Positions 1 through 7,775 of a DNA stretch of 64,000 nt are shown here, piece by piece. The notes beneath the pieces are model-generated. The model was not told where the DNA came from and did not search any database. It worked only from the letters and a program-made list of their open reading frames with translations. Where the stretch lies: positions 62,001 through 126,000 of the forward strand of contig DBMO01000037.1 of NCBI GenBank assembly GCA_002298995.1, read 5' to 3'. Position numbers and translations under genes: made by a program. The stretch is from Desulfarculales bacterium UBA696. GTDB lineage: Bacteria; Desulfobacterota; Syntrophobacteria; Syntrophobacterales; Syntrophobacteraceae. Position 1 is the first letter of the stretch. The number at the start of each line of letters is the position of its first letter.

Positions 1-2
1 TA

Positions 3-2252
3 GAGAACAACATGGTCAACCTCGGTATATACGATGCCGTCCAGGAAGCCGCTGAGGCCGATGGGATAGATATTCAAACCCTTTTCGACCAGGAGGCGGA
101 GCCGGGGCTGGGTAACGGCGGATTGGGCAGACTGGCGGCATGCTACCTCGATTCCCTTGCGACCCTTGAGGTTCCTGCGATCGGGTATGGTATCCGTTAT
201 GAATTCGGAATTTTCAACCAGGAGATTCGAGACGGCTGGCAGGTGGAAAGGACCGACCAGTGGCTTCGGCTGGGAAACCCCTGGGAAATAGTTCGGCCCG
301 AAGTTACCTGCCAGGTCCACTTTGGTGGACGTACCGAGCACTATGAAGATGAGCAGGGGCGCTTCCGCGTTCGCTGGACACCGCACAACACCGTGAAGGG
401 GGTGGCATGTGACACGCCCATTTTGGGATACCGCGTAAACACCTGCAACCTCTTGCGGCTCTGGAAAGCTGAAGCCGTGGAGTCCTTCGAGTTGGAGGCC
501 TTCAATGTCGGTGATTACTACAGGGCTGTCCATGAAAAAATTTACTCGGAAAATATCACAAAAGTCCTCTACCCCAATGACGAGCTGATCCAGGGCAAGG
601 AATTGCGGCTTGAACAGCAGTATTTTTTCGTTTCCTGCGCCCTGCAGGACATGTTGCGAATCAACAAGTTGCTTGGAGGGGAGTTGAGCCGTTTCGCGGA
701 TCACTTTGCCATCCAACTCAACGATACCCATCCGGCCATTGCCATCACCGAACTGATGCGGCTGCTTATCGATGAAAACGACATGGACTGGGAGCCTGCA
801 TGGAACATCACCCGCAACACCTTCGGATACACGAACCATACTCTTCTCCCGGAAGCCCTGGAGAAATGGCCGGTTGATCTCTTTGCCTGGCTATTCCCCC
901 GGCATATGGAGATAATCTATGAAATCAACCGCCGTTTCCTCGAGGAGGTAAACGAGAAATTCCCCGCAGACGCCGGACGTGCGGCAAGGATGTCCCTTAT
1001 CGACGAAAGCGGCCCGCGGTATGTGCGCATGGCGCACCTTGCCTGTGTCGGCAGCCATTCCATAAACGGGGTTGCGGAACTCCATACCCGGTTACTCAAA
1101 GGAGACGTTCTGCGCGACTTCTATGAGATGGCTCCGGAGAAGTTCAGTAACAAAACCAATGGCGTCACGCCCCGCCGATTCATGGTTTTGAGCAATCCCG
1201 GGATGAGCGGCCTCATTTCGGAAAGAATAGGAGAGGGCTGGATCCGGGAGCCGGAAGAACTCAGGAAACTCGAGCAGTTTGCGGACGATCCCTCCTTTCG
1301 GGAGGATTGGCGGCGCACTAAGTCGGAAAACAAGAAGCGCCTGGCCGAGGTCATACTCGAACGCACGGGGGTCGAAGTGGACCCCTCGTCGATATTCGAC
1401 ATCCAGGTCAAAAGAATCCACGAATACAAGCGCCAGCACCTGAATGTTCTGCATATTATTTCTCTGTACAACCGGATCAAGCAGAACCCGGCATGCGACA
1501 TTCATCCCAGGACGTTCATATTCGGAGGGAAAGCCGCTCCGGGGTATTTTATGGCCAAGCGGATCATCAAGCTCATCAACTCCGTTGGGGAAATTGTCAA
1601 TAATGATCCGGATGTTGCCGGGCGGCTGAAAGTCGTCTTCTTCCCGGACTTCAACGTTAAGAACGCGAAACTGATATACCCCGCGGCCGACCTGTCCGAG
1701 CAAATTTCCACGGCCGGCAAAGAAGCTTCCGGCACCGGGAATATGAAATTTTGCATGAACGGAGCGCTTACCATCGGTACTCTGGATGGCGCCAACGTCG
1801 AAATCAGGGAAGAAGTGGGGGCGGAGAATTTCTTTCTGTTCGGGCTTACGGCCGAGGAGGTGATTGCACTACAGAAGGGTGGTTACCGCCCCATGGACTA
1901 TTACCTGGGCAACCCGGAACTTCAGAGTATTATCGAGCTTATAAACTCGGGTCATTTCTCCCGCGGGGACCGGGAACTATTCAAACCTTTGGTCGATTCG
2001 CTTCTTTTCCATGACACGTTCATGCTGTTTGCCGATTTCGCCGCCTATGTGGATGCGCAAAAACAAGTGGATGAAGCATACAGCGATCTGGAACGCTGGG
2101 CGAGGATGTCAATCCTCAACACGGCCAGGATGGGCAAGTTTTCCTCCGATCGTGCAATCCGGGACTATTGCAGGGATATTTGGAAAATAAAACCCGTCCA
2201 TGTCGAGTTAGGCGATATGCCGGCGGATGCGACATTTTTCGAGAAAAGATAA
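3..2252 (+). CDS. glgP: Glycogen/alpha-glucan phosphorylase, 5' end outside window
   Basis: Pyridoxal-phosphate enzyme that phosphorolyses alpha-1,4-glucans to glucose-1-phosphate in the cytosol. The reading frame is open to the left window edge and the first in-window Met (position 12) lies inside a conserved region, so roughly the first 80 residues of a typical 820-850 aa enzyme lie upstream. Visible family blocks are the GLGNGGLGRLAACYLDSLAT segment near the start, the RIHEYKRQ segment, and the PLP-binding block EASGTGNMKF, whose lysine is about residue 579 counted from the Met at 12. The C-terminus looks complete. Its TAA overlaps the ATG of the broken glgX, which indicates an ancestral glycogen-degradation operon. 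Identification is very secure; only the start is unknown. Confidence 0.95.
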   Translation, partial: ENNMVNLGIYDAVQEAAEADGIDIQTLFDQEAEPGLGNGGLGRLAACYLDSLATLEVPAIGYGIRYEFGIFNQEIRDGWQVERTDQWLRLGNPWEIVRPEVTCQVHFGGRTEHYEDEQGRFRVRWTPHNTVKGVACDTPILGYRVNTCNLLRLWKAEAVESFELEAFNVGDYYRAVHEKIYSENITKVLYPNDELIQGKELRLEQQYFFVSCALQDMLRINKLLGGELSRFADHFAIQLNDTHPAIAITELMRLLIDENDMDWEPAWNITRNTFGYTNHTLLPEALEKWPVDLFAWLFPRHMEIIYEINRRFLEEVNEKFPADAGRAARMSLIDESGPRYVRMAHLACVGSHSINGVAELHTRLLKGDVLRDFYEMAPEKFSNKTNGVTPRRFMVLSNPGMSGLISERIGEGWIREPEELRKLEQFADDPSFREDWRRTKSENKKRLAEVILERTGVEVDPSSIFDIQVKRIHEYKRQHLNVLHIISLYNRIKQNPACDIHPRTFIFGGKAAPGYFMAKRIIKLINSVGEIVNNDPDVAGRLKVVFFPDFNVKNAKLIYPAADLSEQISTAGKEASGTGNMKFCMNGALTIGTLDGANVEIREEVGAENFFLFGLTAEEVIALQKGGYRPMDYYLGNPELQSIIELINSGHFSRGDRELFKPLVDSLLFHDTFMLFADFAAYVDAQKQVDEAYSDLERWARMSILNTARMGKFSSDRAIRDYCRDIWKIKPVHVELGDMPADATFFEKR

Positions 2253-2620
2253 TGCGCCCCTTCCGCGGAACTGATGCTTGGGAGCGGTTGGAAGGCGCTC
2301 CGTGGCCGCTCGGGGCGACCTGGGTGGAAGCGGAGCGGGCCTACAATTTTGCGCTTTTATTCGCGCAATGCCCGGAGTATTTCCTTAGTTCTCTACAAAG
2401 AAAACAACCCGGCCGAGCGGGTTAACAGATTCGCTCTCGATCCCGTGCTAAACAAGACCGGTCTAATATGGCATTGCCGGGTGCTGGAGGACGACCTGCA
2501 CGGAGCCACGCTCTACGCTTACAGGGTTGATGGACCTTATAGTCCTTCAGAAGGCCACAGGTTTGACCATTACAAGGTGCTTCTCGATCCATTTGCGCAC
2601 TCGTTTTTTTTTCCGTCGAA
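2252..2620 (+). pseudogene. glgX: Glycogen debranching enzyme GlgX stump, frameshifted and truncated
   Basis: The ATG at 2252 overlaps the glgP stop codon. The first frame reads an N-terminus ending in PWPLGATWVEAERAYNFALLFA, characteristic of GlgX-type isoamylases (N-terminal CBM48). Around 2360 the homology jumps to another frame, which continues SLVLYKENNPAERVNRFALD and then GATLYAYRVDGPYSPSEGHRF and VLLDPFAHS. Similarity stops near 2610, just after the conserved LDPFAHS-type block, so only about 115 of roughly 700 codons survive. The gene is therefore broken twice, once by a frameshift and once by loss of the catalytic GH13 domain. The abrupt end may be the left junction of the accessory patch that follows. 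An alternative for the frameshift alone is a sequencing error, but the 3' loss cannot be explained that way. Confidence 0.8.
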
Positions 2621-2940
2621 TTACAGCCGGCTACCCTTTTTGTTTGGGAATGGTGATTAGAAATTCTCAGCACTTTCGACATATATTCACTAAAATTGGC
2701 AGTCTGGAGATTTAAGCCTTTTGGCAGATTTTGAATCTTTTTTATCGCCGCACGGAGTAACCGTTCTGTTTTTGAGTTCCACAGCTTCACCTAAAGACAT
2801 GTTGCTCGAATCCTGGATTAAAAAATATCTCTCCTATGTTGATTCAAGAATCGCACTGAAAAATTTCAGGTTCAGGAATCATATGTAAACCGAGATACAA
2901 ATCACAATTTCGCCGGGCAGAACTTTTAATCTACTTCTTG
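2621..2940. other. Unassigned stretch after the glgX break
   Basis: No convincing gene. A + strand open frame of about 63 codons runs from 2694 to the TAA at 2886-2888 and has protein-like composition (it contains the string FLSPHGVTVLFLSST and ends in a basic segment). It has no ATG near its beginning and no ribosome binding site, so it may be a decayed remnant. Confidence 0.3.
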
Positions 2941-2954
2941 GCAGGTGAGTAGAT

Positions 2955-3365
2955 ATGTCGGAACGATGCGCAATCTGTAACTGTGTTCTCCATCGTAAGC
3001 GAGGCACCTATGCTTTGCCGACTGTGGAAGGCCGGAGCCATGCAACAAAACATCACTTTGTTGCGGAGAGGTTCTTTGGTCGCTCAGGGAATCGCCAAGG
3101 AACGAAGACAGAAGGAGTTTTTGAGTCGTGTCCGTGGAGTCACGAAGGGGAATCGGGTATTTTTTGCTACGAGTGCCACGAGGAGCTGATGCATAATCCT
3201 GTCTTGCTACCTCAGGATATTGCTGAGTTTGCTACACTCGTCAAAAGCCGTGGATTGAGCGAAGACCACAAGCCTCAAGATCGCAATAAGCTCGATGGGC
3301 GCATCAAGCTTTTCCATGAGGTCATAGTCAGGGGCATTATTGCTGTAGCTCAGGACCAAATGTGA
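2955..3365 (+). CDS. Hypothetical protein with two Cys-x2-Cys motifs, HNH-like
   Basis: 136 aa. The N-terminus has CAICNC (Cys-x2-Cys), the middle has HATKHH followed by FFG, and CYECHEELMHNPVLLPQDI follows. Two Cys-x2-Cys knuckles with a His-rich segment between them recall the zinc-binding scaffold of HNH endonuclease-like proteins, in which the final His of the E(E/L)LxHNPV segment would be structural. A purine-rich ribosome binding site (aggtgag) lies about 8 bases before the ATG. It is the first gene after the glgX break and is followed on the same strand by another small unknown gene, which fits a mobile or accessory context. The nuclease idea rests on motif spacing only. Confidence 0.65.
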   Translation: MSERCAICNCVLHRKRGTYALPTVEGRSHATKHHFVAERFFGRSGNRQGTKTEGVFESCPWSHEGESGIFCYECHEELMHNPVLLPQDIAEFATLVKSRGLSEDHKPQDRNKLDGRIKLFHEVIVRGIIAVAQDQM

Positions 3366-3410
3366 ACGGAATATATTTGGTGATTCCATTGCAGACCACA
3401 GGAGCTGATT

Positions 3411-3698
3411 ATGCCCAGCAGCAGTCATCCAAGCTTTGCTCAGGTTTACCGTTGTCTTCAAAAGAATGGCCCCGCACGAGTCACATCGACCCGAGGTACG
3501 GATTACATGATCACTGCCGAGATTGCAGCTGAACGCCAAACCATTGTCTGTAGACCTCGCAGTTGTGCAGTTCATGTTCACGAGGACTGCTGGGGCGAAA
3601 GCATCACCTGCCAAGGTACACGCGCAGGCGGCATTTATAACGGCGCTCCATCAATATATGATTGGTACCAACAGCACTGTTTGAAGGGTGAGGAGTAA
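3411..3698 (+). CDS. Conserved-looking small hypothetical protein
   Basis: 95 aa with a clear aggag ribosome binding site about 7 bases upstream of the ATG. It contains a basic central strand pattern (TIVCRPRSCAVHVHEDCWG) and ends with GGIYNGAPSIYDWYQQH. The Asp-Cys-Trp-Gly and GGIYNG-PSIYDW strings look like conserved motifs of a compact beta-rich protein, but I cannot name a family with known function. It sits between the HNH-like gene and a broken gene on the same strand, inside the accessory patch that ends at the tRNA-Phe scar. Confidence 0.6.
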   Translation: MPSSSHPSFAQVYRCLQKNGPARVTSTRGTDYMITAEIAAERQTIVCRPRSCAVHVHEDCWGESITCQGTRAGGIYNGAPSIYDWYQQHCLKGEE

Positions 3699-3751
3699 CA
3701 TTTTAAGCGTCAAGACCGAGGTGCGGCGTTCTCCTGGAAAAGTAATAAATT

Positions 3752-4060
3752 ATGGGAGATGATTGGCTGGTAACAGATGCATCGGTCGAGGCAGTTTCGG
3801 CTTTTGATGTGTTTGCAGAAGAACTGCAGCGGGTCAGGGCTGATCCTTACCGGTGGAAATGGGCAATCATCGCCCTGCACAGCGGCCTGCAGGGTGTGAT
3901 GATCCTCGCGCTCCAAGGATCTCATGGGTTGCATGTTCTCCGGCCAGAGGATGCGAGCCGATGGATGCACACGAACGCGGCGGCCATATTCAAATGACTT
4001 GAAACTCGACAACTTCCTCTCCCTTTATAAGAAGCAGGCTACTTCAGACCAGGTCCTCAA
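3752..4060 (+). pseudogene. Small accessory gene with probable frameshift
   Basis: The ATG at 3752 opens an 81-codon frame with the string RWKWAIIALHSGLQGVMILAL, then stops at 3995-3997. Immediately beyond, the next frame continues with LKLDNFLSLYKK, a plausible continuation of the same protein. The two halves together suggest a protein of 100 or more residues broken by a frameshift near 3990. The end of the sequence collides with the convergent gene at 4044. The family is one I recognise only as a recurrent small hypothetical protein, so the broken-gene reading is inference. Confidence 0.45.
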
Positions 4061-4649
4061 AAGTTATTCCGAACTTTTTTGCTCCCATGATCGCAAAGGC
4101 CATGTCTGCCATTCGTTCAGCCCTGTTTAGTTGCCTTCTGATCTGGTCGAAAGTCTTCTGGTGCATCCCCTTGGGTTTCAACCATTCCTCTTCGCCGAGG
4201 CGCGCCCGAATTTTCCGGGCTTTTCGATACATCCTGTCAAGTTCAGTTTCGCTCTGGCTTGAATAGTTAAGATTATAGCAATGACGGCAGAGAAAATAGG
4301 TTCCAGCCGCAACCAAAACGGCAATCCGCTTGCCGCAACCAGGGCATTTGAACCATGGATGGCTTCCACCATAGTGGCACTTTGTCCAAGCAATCCGCAC
4401 TTTCTGTTCCACATTCTTCCAGTCTCTCCCGGACTCACGTGCTTTATAGATCAGTAAAAGGTGTTCCTCCTTAACAGCAACAAGGATATCCCCGGAAGGC
4501 TCACCTTTGATGCTCCACCCGCAGCTCAAAAGATTTCCAGGGTACAGGAGCTTTCTTTTACAGATCTGACGAATATCGAGTCGCTTATACTCTTCGAAGG
4601 TGCCTTTTTTGTCCCATCTGTACCAGTTTCCCGAGCCGCGACCGCCCAT
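4044..4649 (-). CDS. Accessory zinc-ribbon-like protein of the GGRGSG family
   Basis: 201 aa from the preferred start, which is the Met followed by GGRGSGNWYRWDKKGT; a further 15 in-frame residues upstream are unlikely to be used. A ribosome binding site (aaaggg/ggtg) precedes this ATG. The middle of the protein has CPGCGKRIAVLV followed by CRHCYNLNY, two Cys-x2-Cys pairs that should bind one zinc ion. The C-terminal third is highly charged and helical (ELDRMYRKARKIRARLG). Proteins with this N-terminal GGRGSG and zinc-knuckle layout are scattered in proteobacterial genomes, often near mobile DNA; their role is unknown to me. Position next to the tRNA-Phe scar agrees with an accessory origin. 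Confidence 0.7.
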   Translation of the reverse strand: MGGRGSGNWYRWDKKGTFEEYKRLDIRQICKRKLLYPGNLLSCGWSIKGEPSGDILVAVKEEHLLLIYKARESGRDWKNVEQKVRIAWTKCHYGGSHPWFKCPGCGKRIAVLVAAGTYFLCRHCYNLNYSSQSETELDRMYRKARKIRARLGEEEWLKPKGMHQKTFDQIRRQLNRAERMADMAFAIMGAKKFGITFEDLV

Positions 4650-4987
4650 AATTTCACCCTTTTTTATGTGTAAACTGTGGTTCACCAGGAACATAATCTA
4701 ATGAGAAATGTTTTAGTGTTGCAGATGCAGGCCACGAGCGGATTTTAAGACATTTTCACCCAAGAAAGAAGTATTATTTGCCTAATGATTTCGTACAAAA
4801 AAGAAGTGAGTCCCTCAAGGTGCGCACCTCTCTCAGGATAGCGAGGGAATAGGGGACAAATAAAATAGGCGAGTTCTGGGAAAAAGGGCTGTCAAAACAG
4901 AAGGCGGCATTGTGCCCGGCTGTGCCTAAACGTGTGCCCAACCAGCCCCAAAAATCCAAAAATCCCCCAACATTTCCCAACATAAAA

Positions 4988-5030
4988 AAGAGCCGATTTG
5001 CCTTGTCAGTCGTGCATTTCGGCTCTGTGT
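4988..5030 (+). terminator. Stem-loop near the right end of the accessory patch
   Basis: An 8-base inverted repeat (agagccga / tcggctct) separated by about 22 bases, with an A-run before and a t-rich stretch after. It resembles a bidirectional terminator lying just inside the putative att scar. No gene end is immediately adjacent, so its role is uncertain. Confidence 0.4.
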
Positions 5031-5058
5031 TTAGGTCTGTTTCCTTGCTCTTTTTCGG

Positions 5059-5104
5059 ACTGAAAATCCTCGTGTCCTCAGTTCGATTCTGAGCCTCGCC
5101 ACCA
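5059..5104 (+). other. Displaced 3' half of tRNA-Phe, probable attachment site scar
   Basis: The sequence runs from the anticodon loop (ctGAAaa, Phe anticodon GAA) through a variable region, a perfect 5-bp T-arm (ctcag-ttcgatt-ctgag), the acceptor 3' strand cctcgcc, the discriminator A and CCA. The 5' half (expected to begin ggcgagg) is absent: upstream bases do not form a D-arm or acceptor strand, and only 3 bp of the anticodon stem can form. A 3' fragment that starts in the anticodon loop is what tyrosine recombinases leave at the far end of an element integrated into a tRNA gene. The fragment is followed by a proper terminator, as expected for the original chromosomal end of the tRNA gene. 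Confidence 0.7.
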
Positions 5105-5112
5105 GAAATTCC

Positions 5113-5154
5113 GGGCACTTGGCGAAGACCTCGCCAGGTGCCCTTTTCTTTTTT
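5113..5154 (+). terminator. Rho-independent terminator of the ancestral tRNA-Phe gene
   Basis: A 12-bp stem (gggcacttggcg / cgccaggtgccc, one G-T pair) with a 7-base loop, followed by ttttctttttt. It lies 9 bases after the CCA of the tRNA-Phe remnant. It now terminates nothing obvious on this strand. Confidence 0.8.
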
Positions 5155-5369
5155 GGGGACTTTCGAAGATTTGTCCAAATATAGTCAAACTTTTGGGACA
5201 TAGACCCGTATCCTGTACGTCTTTGATGGATGCGGTATTCGGAAGGTGGATTGTGGGTGGGCATTGCCTGTTGTCCGGAGAGCAGCGACATCGGGGAAGA
5301 GGAGATGTATGTTGACTTTCCGACCTGGCTGGGGATATTCGTTTGCAGAGACCACTCAAGACCATTCCG

Positions 5370-5579
5370 GCATGAAATCCACCACGGGAAAATTGGTTGG
5401 TTATTCCCGATGAAAGTCACTTTTGCTCACCCGAGAATGTCCGTAAATACTTATCAACGGCACTTCACATCATTTGGATAGGACGGGAAGTACGTCGGGA
5501 ACTCTCGTGGAATCCCTGGAGCATCGCCGAGCAGGCGCTGCTTAATATTGAACAACTACTCGGTTTTAAGCCGAACTAG
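5370..5579 (+). other. Open frame, possible remnant of an unknown gene
   Basis: A + strand frame after the stop near 5369 ends at the TAG at 5577 and has protein-like content (VIPDESHFCSPENVRKYLST, then a Trp-rich segment and a Leu-rich end). There is no good start codon or ribosome binding site; a neighbouring frame (5230 onward) also looks partly coding. It converges on the serine hydrolase gene. It may be a frameshifted or truncated gene; I cannot assign a family. Confidence 0.3.
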
Positions 5580-6541
5580 GACCCTGGGCTAGGGGGAGCA
5601 TTGGTCTGCTGCGGAGAGTTTGCTTTAATGTGGGAGGTCTTCAGGAGTCCTTCGATGACGGGAACGAGGTCCCGCAGGATACGTTCGCCGTTCTTATCCT
5701 CTATCATGGCCGCCAGTATATATTTGCGCCAGCCGTTATCGCAAACGAGGACCGAATCCGAATAAGAGATGTCCCAATCCCCGGATTTGCGGAACAGCCT
5801 GTCTGGAGAGATGTGCTTTTCAAGGACGCTTACAAATTTGTCGTGAAGCCCCGGCCTTGAAAGCACCTCCAGCATCTGGCGCGAGCGCTCCGGGCTGATG
5901 ATTTCACCGTTTTCAAGCATGTAGTAGAAGCGGCATATCTGGACAACCGTCGCGGCATGGTAGAGGCCCTTAAGGGGTTCGGGATACCGCTCGATACCCA
6001 GCGGATAGCGGGCGCCCAGCCAAATTCCCCCGCCCTGATCGGGGATATAGAAATTATACCACTGGAGCAGGTCCCCGATGCGCTTGAGGCCAATGAGGTC
6101 AATCATGTAGGAAGCGGCAGGATTGTTCGACCGGCGAATCATCCGGACCAGCCACTCGTGGAGTTCGGGCGAGTCCTGGAGCATGCCGTCTTGCACGCTT
6201 TGATAGGCGGCCAGCAAAATCGCGATTTTGGGCATGCTCGCCGCATACATCATCGTCCAGCCGTTTACGCTCGCGAAACGGGAATTTGGAGGGGTCGAAA
6301 GGTCCACCACCCCGACGGCCATTTTACCTTGCTCAATCAGGGCGTGCCAGGCCTTATTCTTGTCCAGTGTGCGCTCGAGCGCCGACTGAAGGCCTTCATC
6401 GGCTGTTTCCGCAAAAGGACGATACTGTCCTGCCTGTAGAGGCATGCACCCCGAAAGCTCAGGAGCCTCTGTGCCAGCGTGGGAAAATTGCGTTGTTATA
6501 GAGAAAATGCTTGTCATCAGAATTACTAAAAGGAGCTTCAT
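5576..6541 (-). CDS. Class A beta-lactamase-like secreted serine hydrolase
   Basis: 321 aa from the Met that starts a signal peptide (MKLLLVILMTSIFSITTQFSHA); a gagga ribosome binding site precedes it, and the longer frame from 6574 is less likely. The fold markers of penicillin-recognising serine hydrolases are present in order: SMPK (SxxK, nucleophilic Ser and general-base Lys), RSNN (SxN-like), and RKSG (KTG-like). The class A Glu166 loop is not evident, so real beta-lactam hydrolysis is doubtful; it is closer to the uncharacterised beta-lactamase2 group. The C-terminus is a proline-rich tail. It lies directly downstream of, and slightly overlaps, a secreted protein gene in the same strand, suggesting co-transcription. 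Confidence 0.8.
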   Translation of the reverse strand: MKLLLVILMTSIFSITTQFSHAGTEAPELSGCMPLQAGQYRPFAETADEGLQSALERTLDKNKAWHALIEQGKMAVGVVDLSTPPNSRFASVNGWTMMYAASMPKIAILLAAYQSVQDGMLQDSPELHEWLVRMIRRSNNPAASYMIDLIGLKRIGDLLQWYNFYIPDQGGGIWLGARYPLGIERYPEPLKGLYHAATVVQICRFYYMLENGEIISPERSRQMLEVLSRPGLHDKFVSVLEKHISPDRLFRKSGDWDISYSDSVLVCDNGWRKYILAAMIEDKNGERILRDLVPVIEGLLKTSHIKANSPQQTNAPPSPGS

Positions 6542-7775
6542 GTCTTCCTCGATCTTTAAACTTTCTTTCAGCAAACATCAAATTTGCCTCGCCGGGCTTG
6601 AAATAATAGCCAAAGCCGAAGGGCAAAGGCTTAATTTTCTTATCCGCCCTGTATATCGAGGCCAGGCTCTCCTGATAGTTCCGGCTGAAAGTTGAAATAG
6701 GCTTTACGTACCTGCCATGAAATTGGATACTCCAGAGTGACGGCTCGAAGTATTTCAGCGGAATTCCCGAATCCTCCTGCACGATGTAGCGGCTCTGATC
6801 CAGCACGAACTGCCTTGCGGAGGATACCTTTGGGTCGAACATCACGTATGAGGCGGACTTCATGAAAGTGGTGAAAGGCCCCAGCCCCTTGAGGAAAGAG
6901 AGGAAGTGCCGGTTTCGATCGAAGAACTTATTGTCCAGGTTGAGGCGAAAGTAGTAAAGGGTTTGCGGCTTATCGGAATCGTCGGACTCAAACTCAATCC
7001 GGATGCCGTGGATGTAGTTCAAGTCCAGGTCTGTGGTTCCCAGGGCCGGAAATTCCCGAGCGGTTGTCACCAGGGCTGGAAATTCCCGAACTCTCCCGTC
7101 CACTCCCATCGTCCAGTACCGAACATCGTGCACCTGTGCGTTATTTCGCGCCAGCATGAATAGAATAACCGGAAGAACGCCCTTTATTTGCGTTGCTTCG
7201 ATCTCAGAGTCCATGTGGGAGGAGATGAAGTAGTTGATGTTTAGAAGGTCTCGGAGGGAATTCTGCATTGCCTGGAAATAGGACTTGAACTGTCCATCGT
7301 TCATGGCGGGAAACCTGGGGATCTGTCCGAGCGGCTCCAGGGCGACGAGAACGTATGTCCGGGCTTGAGGGAAAAAGGCGTTGACGTTGGCAAAATCAGG
7401 TCCGCTGAATGGATAGAAGACGGTTCTCTCCGATGAGGCCACATCCCCAAGTTCCCTTTCAGCCCAACGGGTTTCAGGTACGAGCAGCCTTTTGTTCAGA
7501 TTCTTCCAGCCGGTGTCGATGGACTTGGAGTACTCCGCCCATCCCGGCCTGTTTTGCATTGAAGCCAATGGACCACCAGGGACCTCCATTCCAGCGATGA
7601 ACCGGGCGTAGTTCTTGTATATTTCGCCGTATTCGGGGGCCTTCCCCGCCGGAGAGTCAGGGTTGTCGGTGGCGTTCGACTCCCGGGCCATCACAAAATC
7701 GACCATGGAAAAAAATGTCAGTATCAATAGAACCGAGATGATCGCCCGGCCACGCCGCTTGTTGTCCGATACCAT
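6459..7775 (-). CDS. Secreted hypothetical protein
   Basis: 438 aa. I choose the ATG at 7775 because it starts a signal peptide (two basic residues, then ISVLLILTFFSMVDFVMA), is preceded by aggaggag, and forms a TGATG overlap with the stop codon of the permease gene. The mature protein is rich in aromatic residues and has no motif I recognise. A short tandem duplication (REFPALVTTA then REFPALGTTD) sits in the middle. Its last 80 or so bases overlap the next gene, which is longer than usual and may mean the 3' end is frameshifted. Genomic context (permease, this protein, serine hydrolase) gives no clear function. Confidence 0.7.
   Translation of the reverse strand: MVSDNKRRGRAIISVLLILTFFSMVDFVMARESNATDNPDSPAGKAPEYGEIYKNYARFIAGMEVPGGPLASMQNRPGWAEYSKSIDTGWKNLNKRLLVPETRWAERELGDVASSERTVFYPFSGPDFANVNAFFPQARTYVLVALEPLGQIPRFPAMNDGQFKSYFQAMQNSLRDLLNINYFISSHMDSEIEATQIKGVLPVILFMLARNNAQVHDVRYWTMGVDGRVREFPALVTTAREFPALGTTDLDLNYIHGIRIEFESDDSDKPQTLYYFRLNLDNKFFDRNRHFLSFLKGLGPFTTFMKSASYVMFDPKVSSARQFVLDQSRYIVQEDSGIPLKYFEPSLWSIQFHGRYVKPISTFSRNYQESLASIYRADKKIKPLPFGFGYYFKPGEANLMFAERKFKDRGRHEAPFSNSDDKHFLYNNAIFPRWHRGS

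Noticed and set aside
4774..5178. 134-codon - strand open frame over the tRNA-Phe fragment
   Set aside because: It is antisense to the tRNA remnant and terminator; strings such as NRTEDTRIFSP are typical artefacts of antisense tRNA translation.
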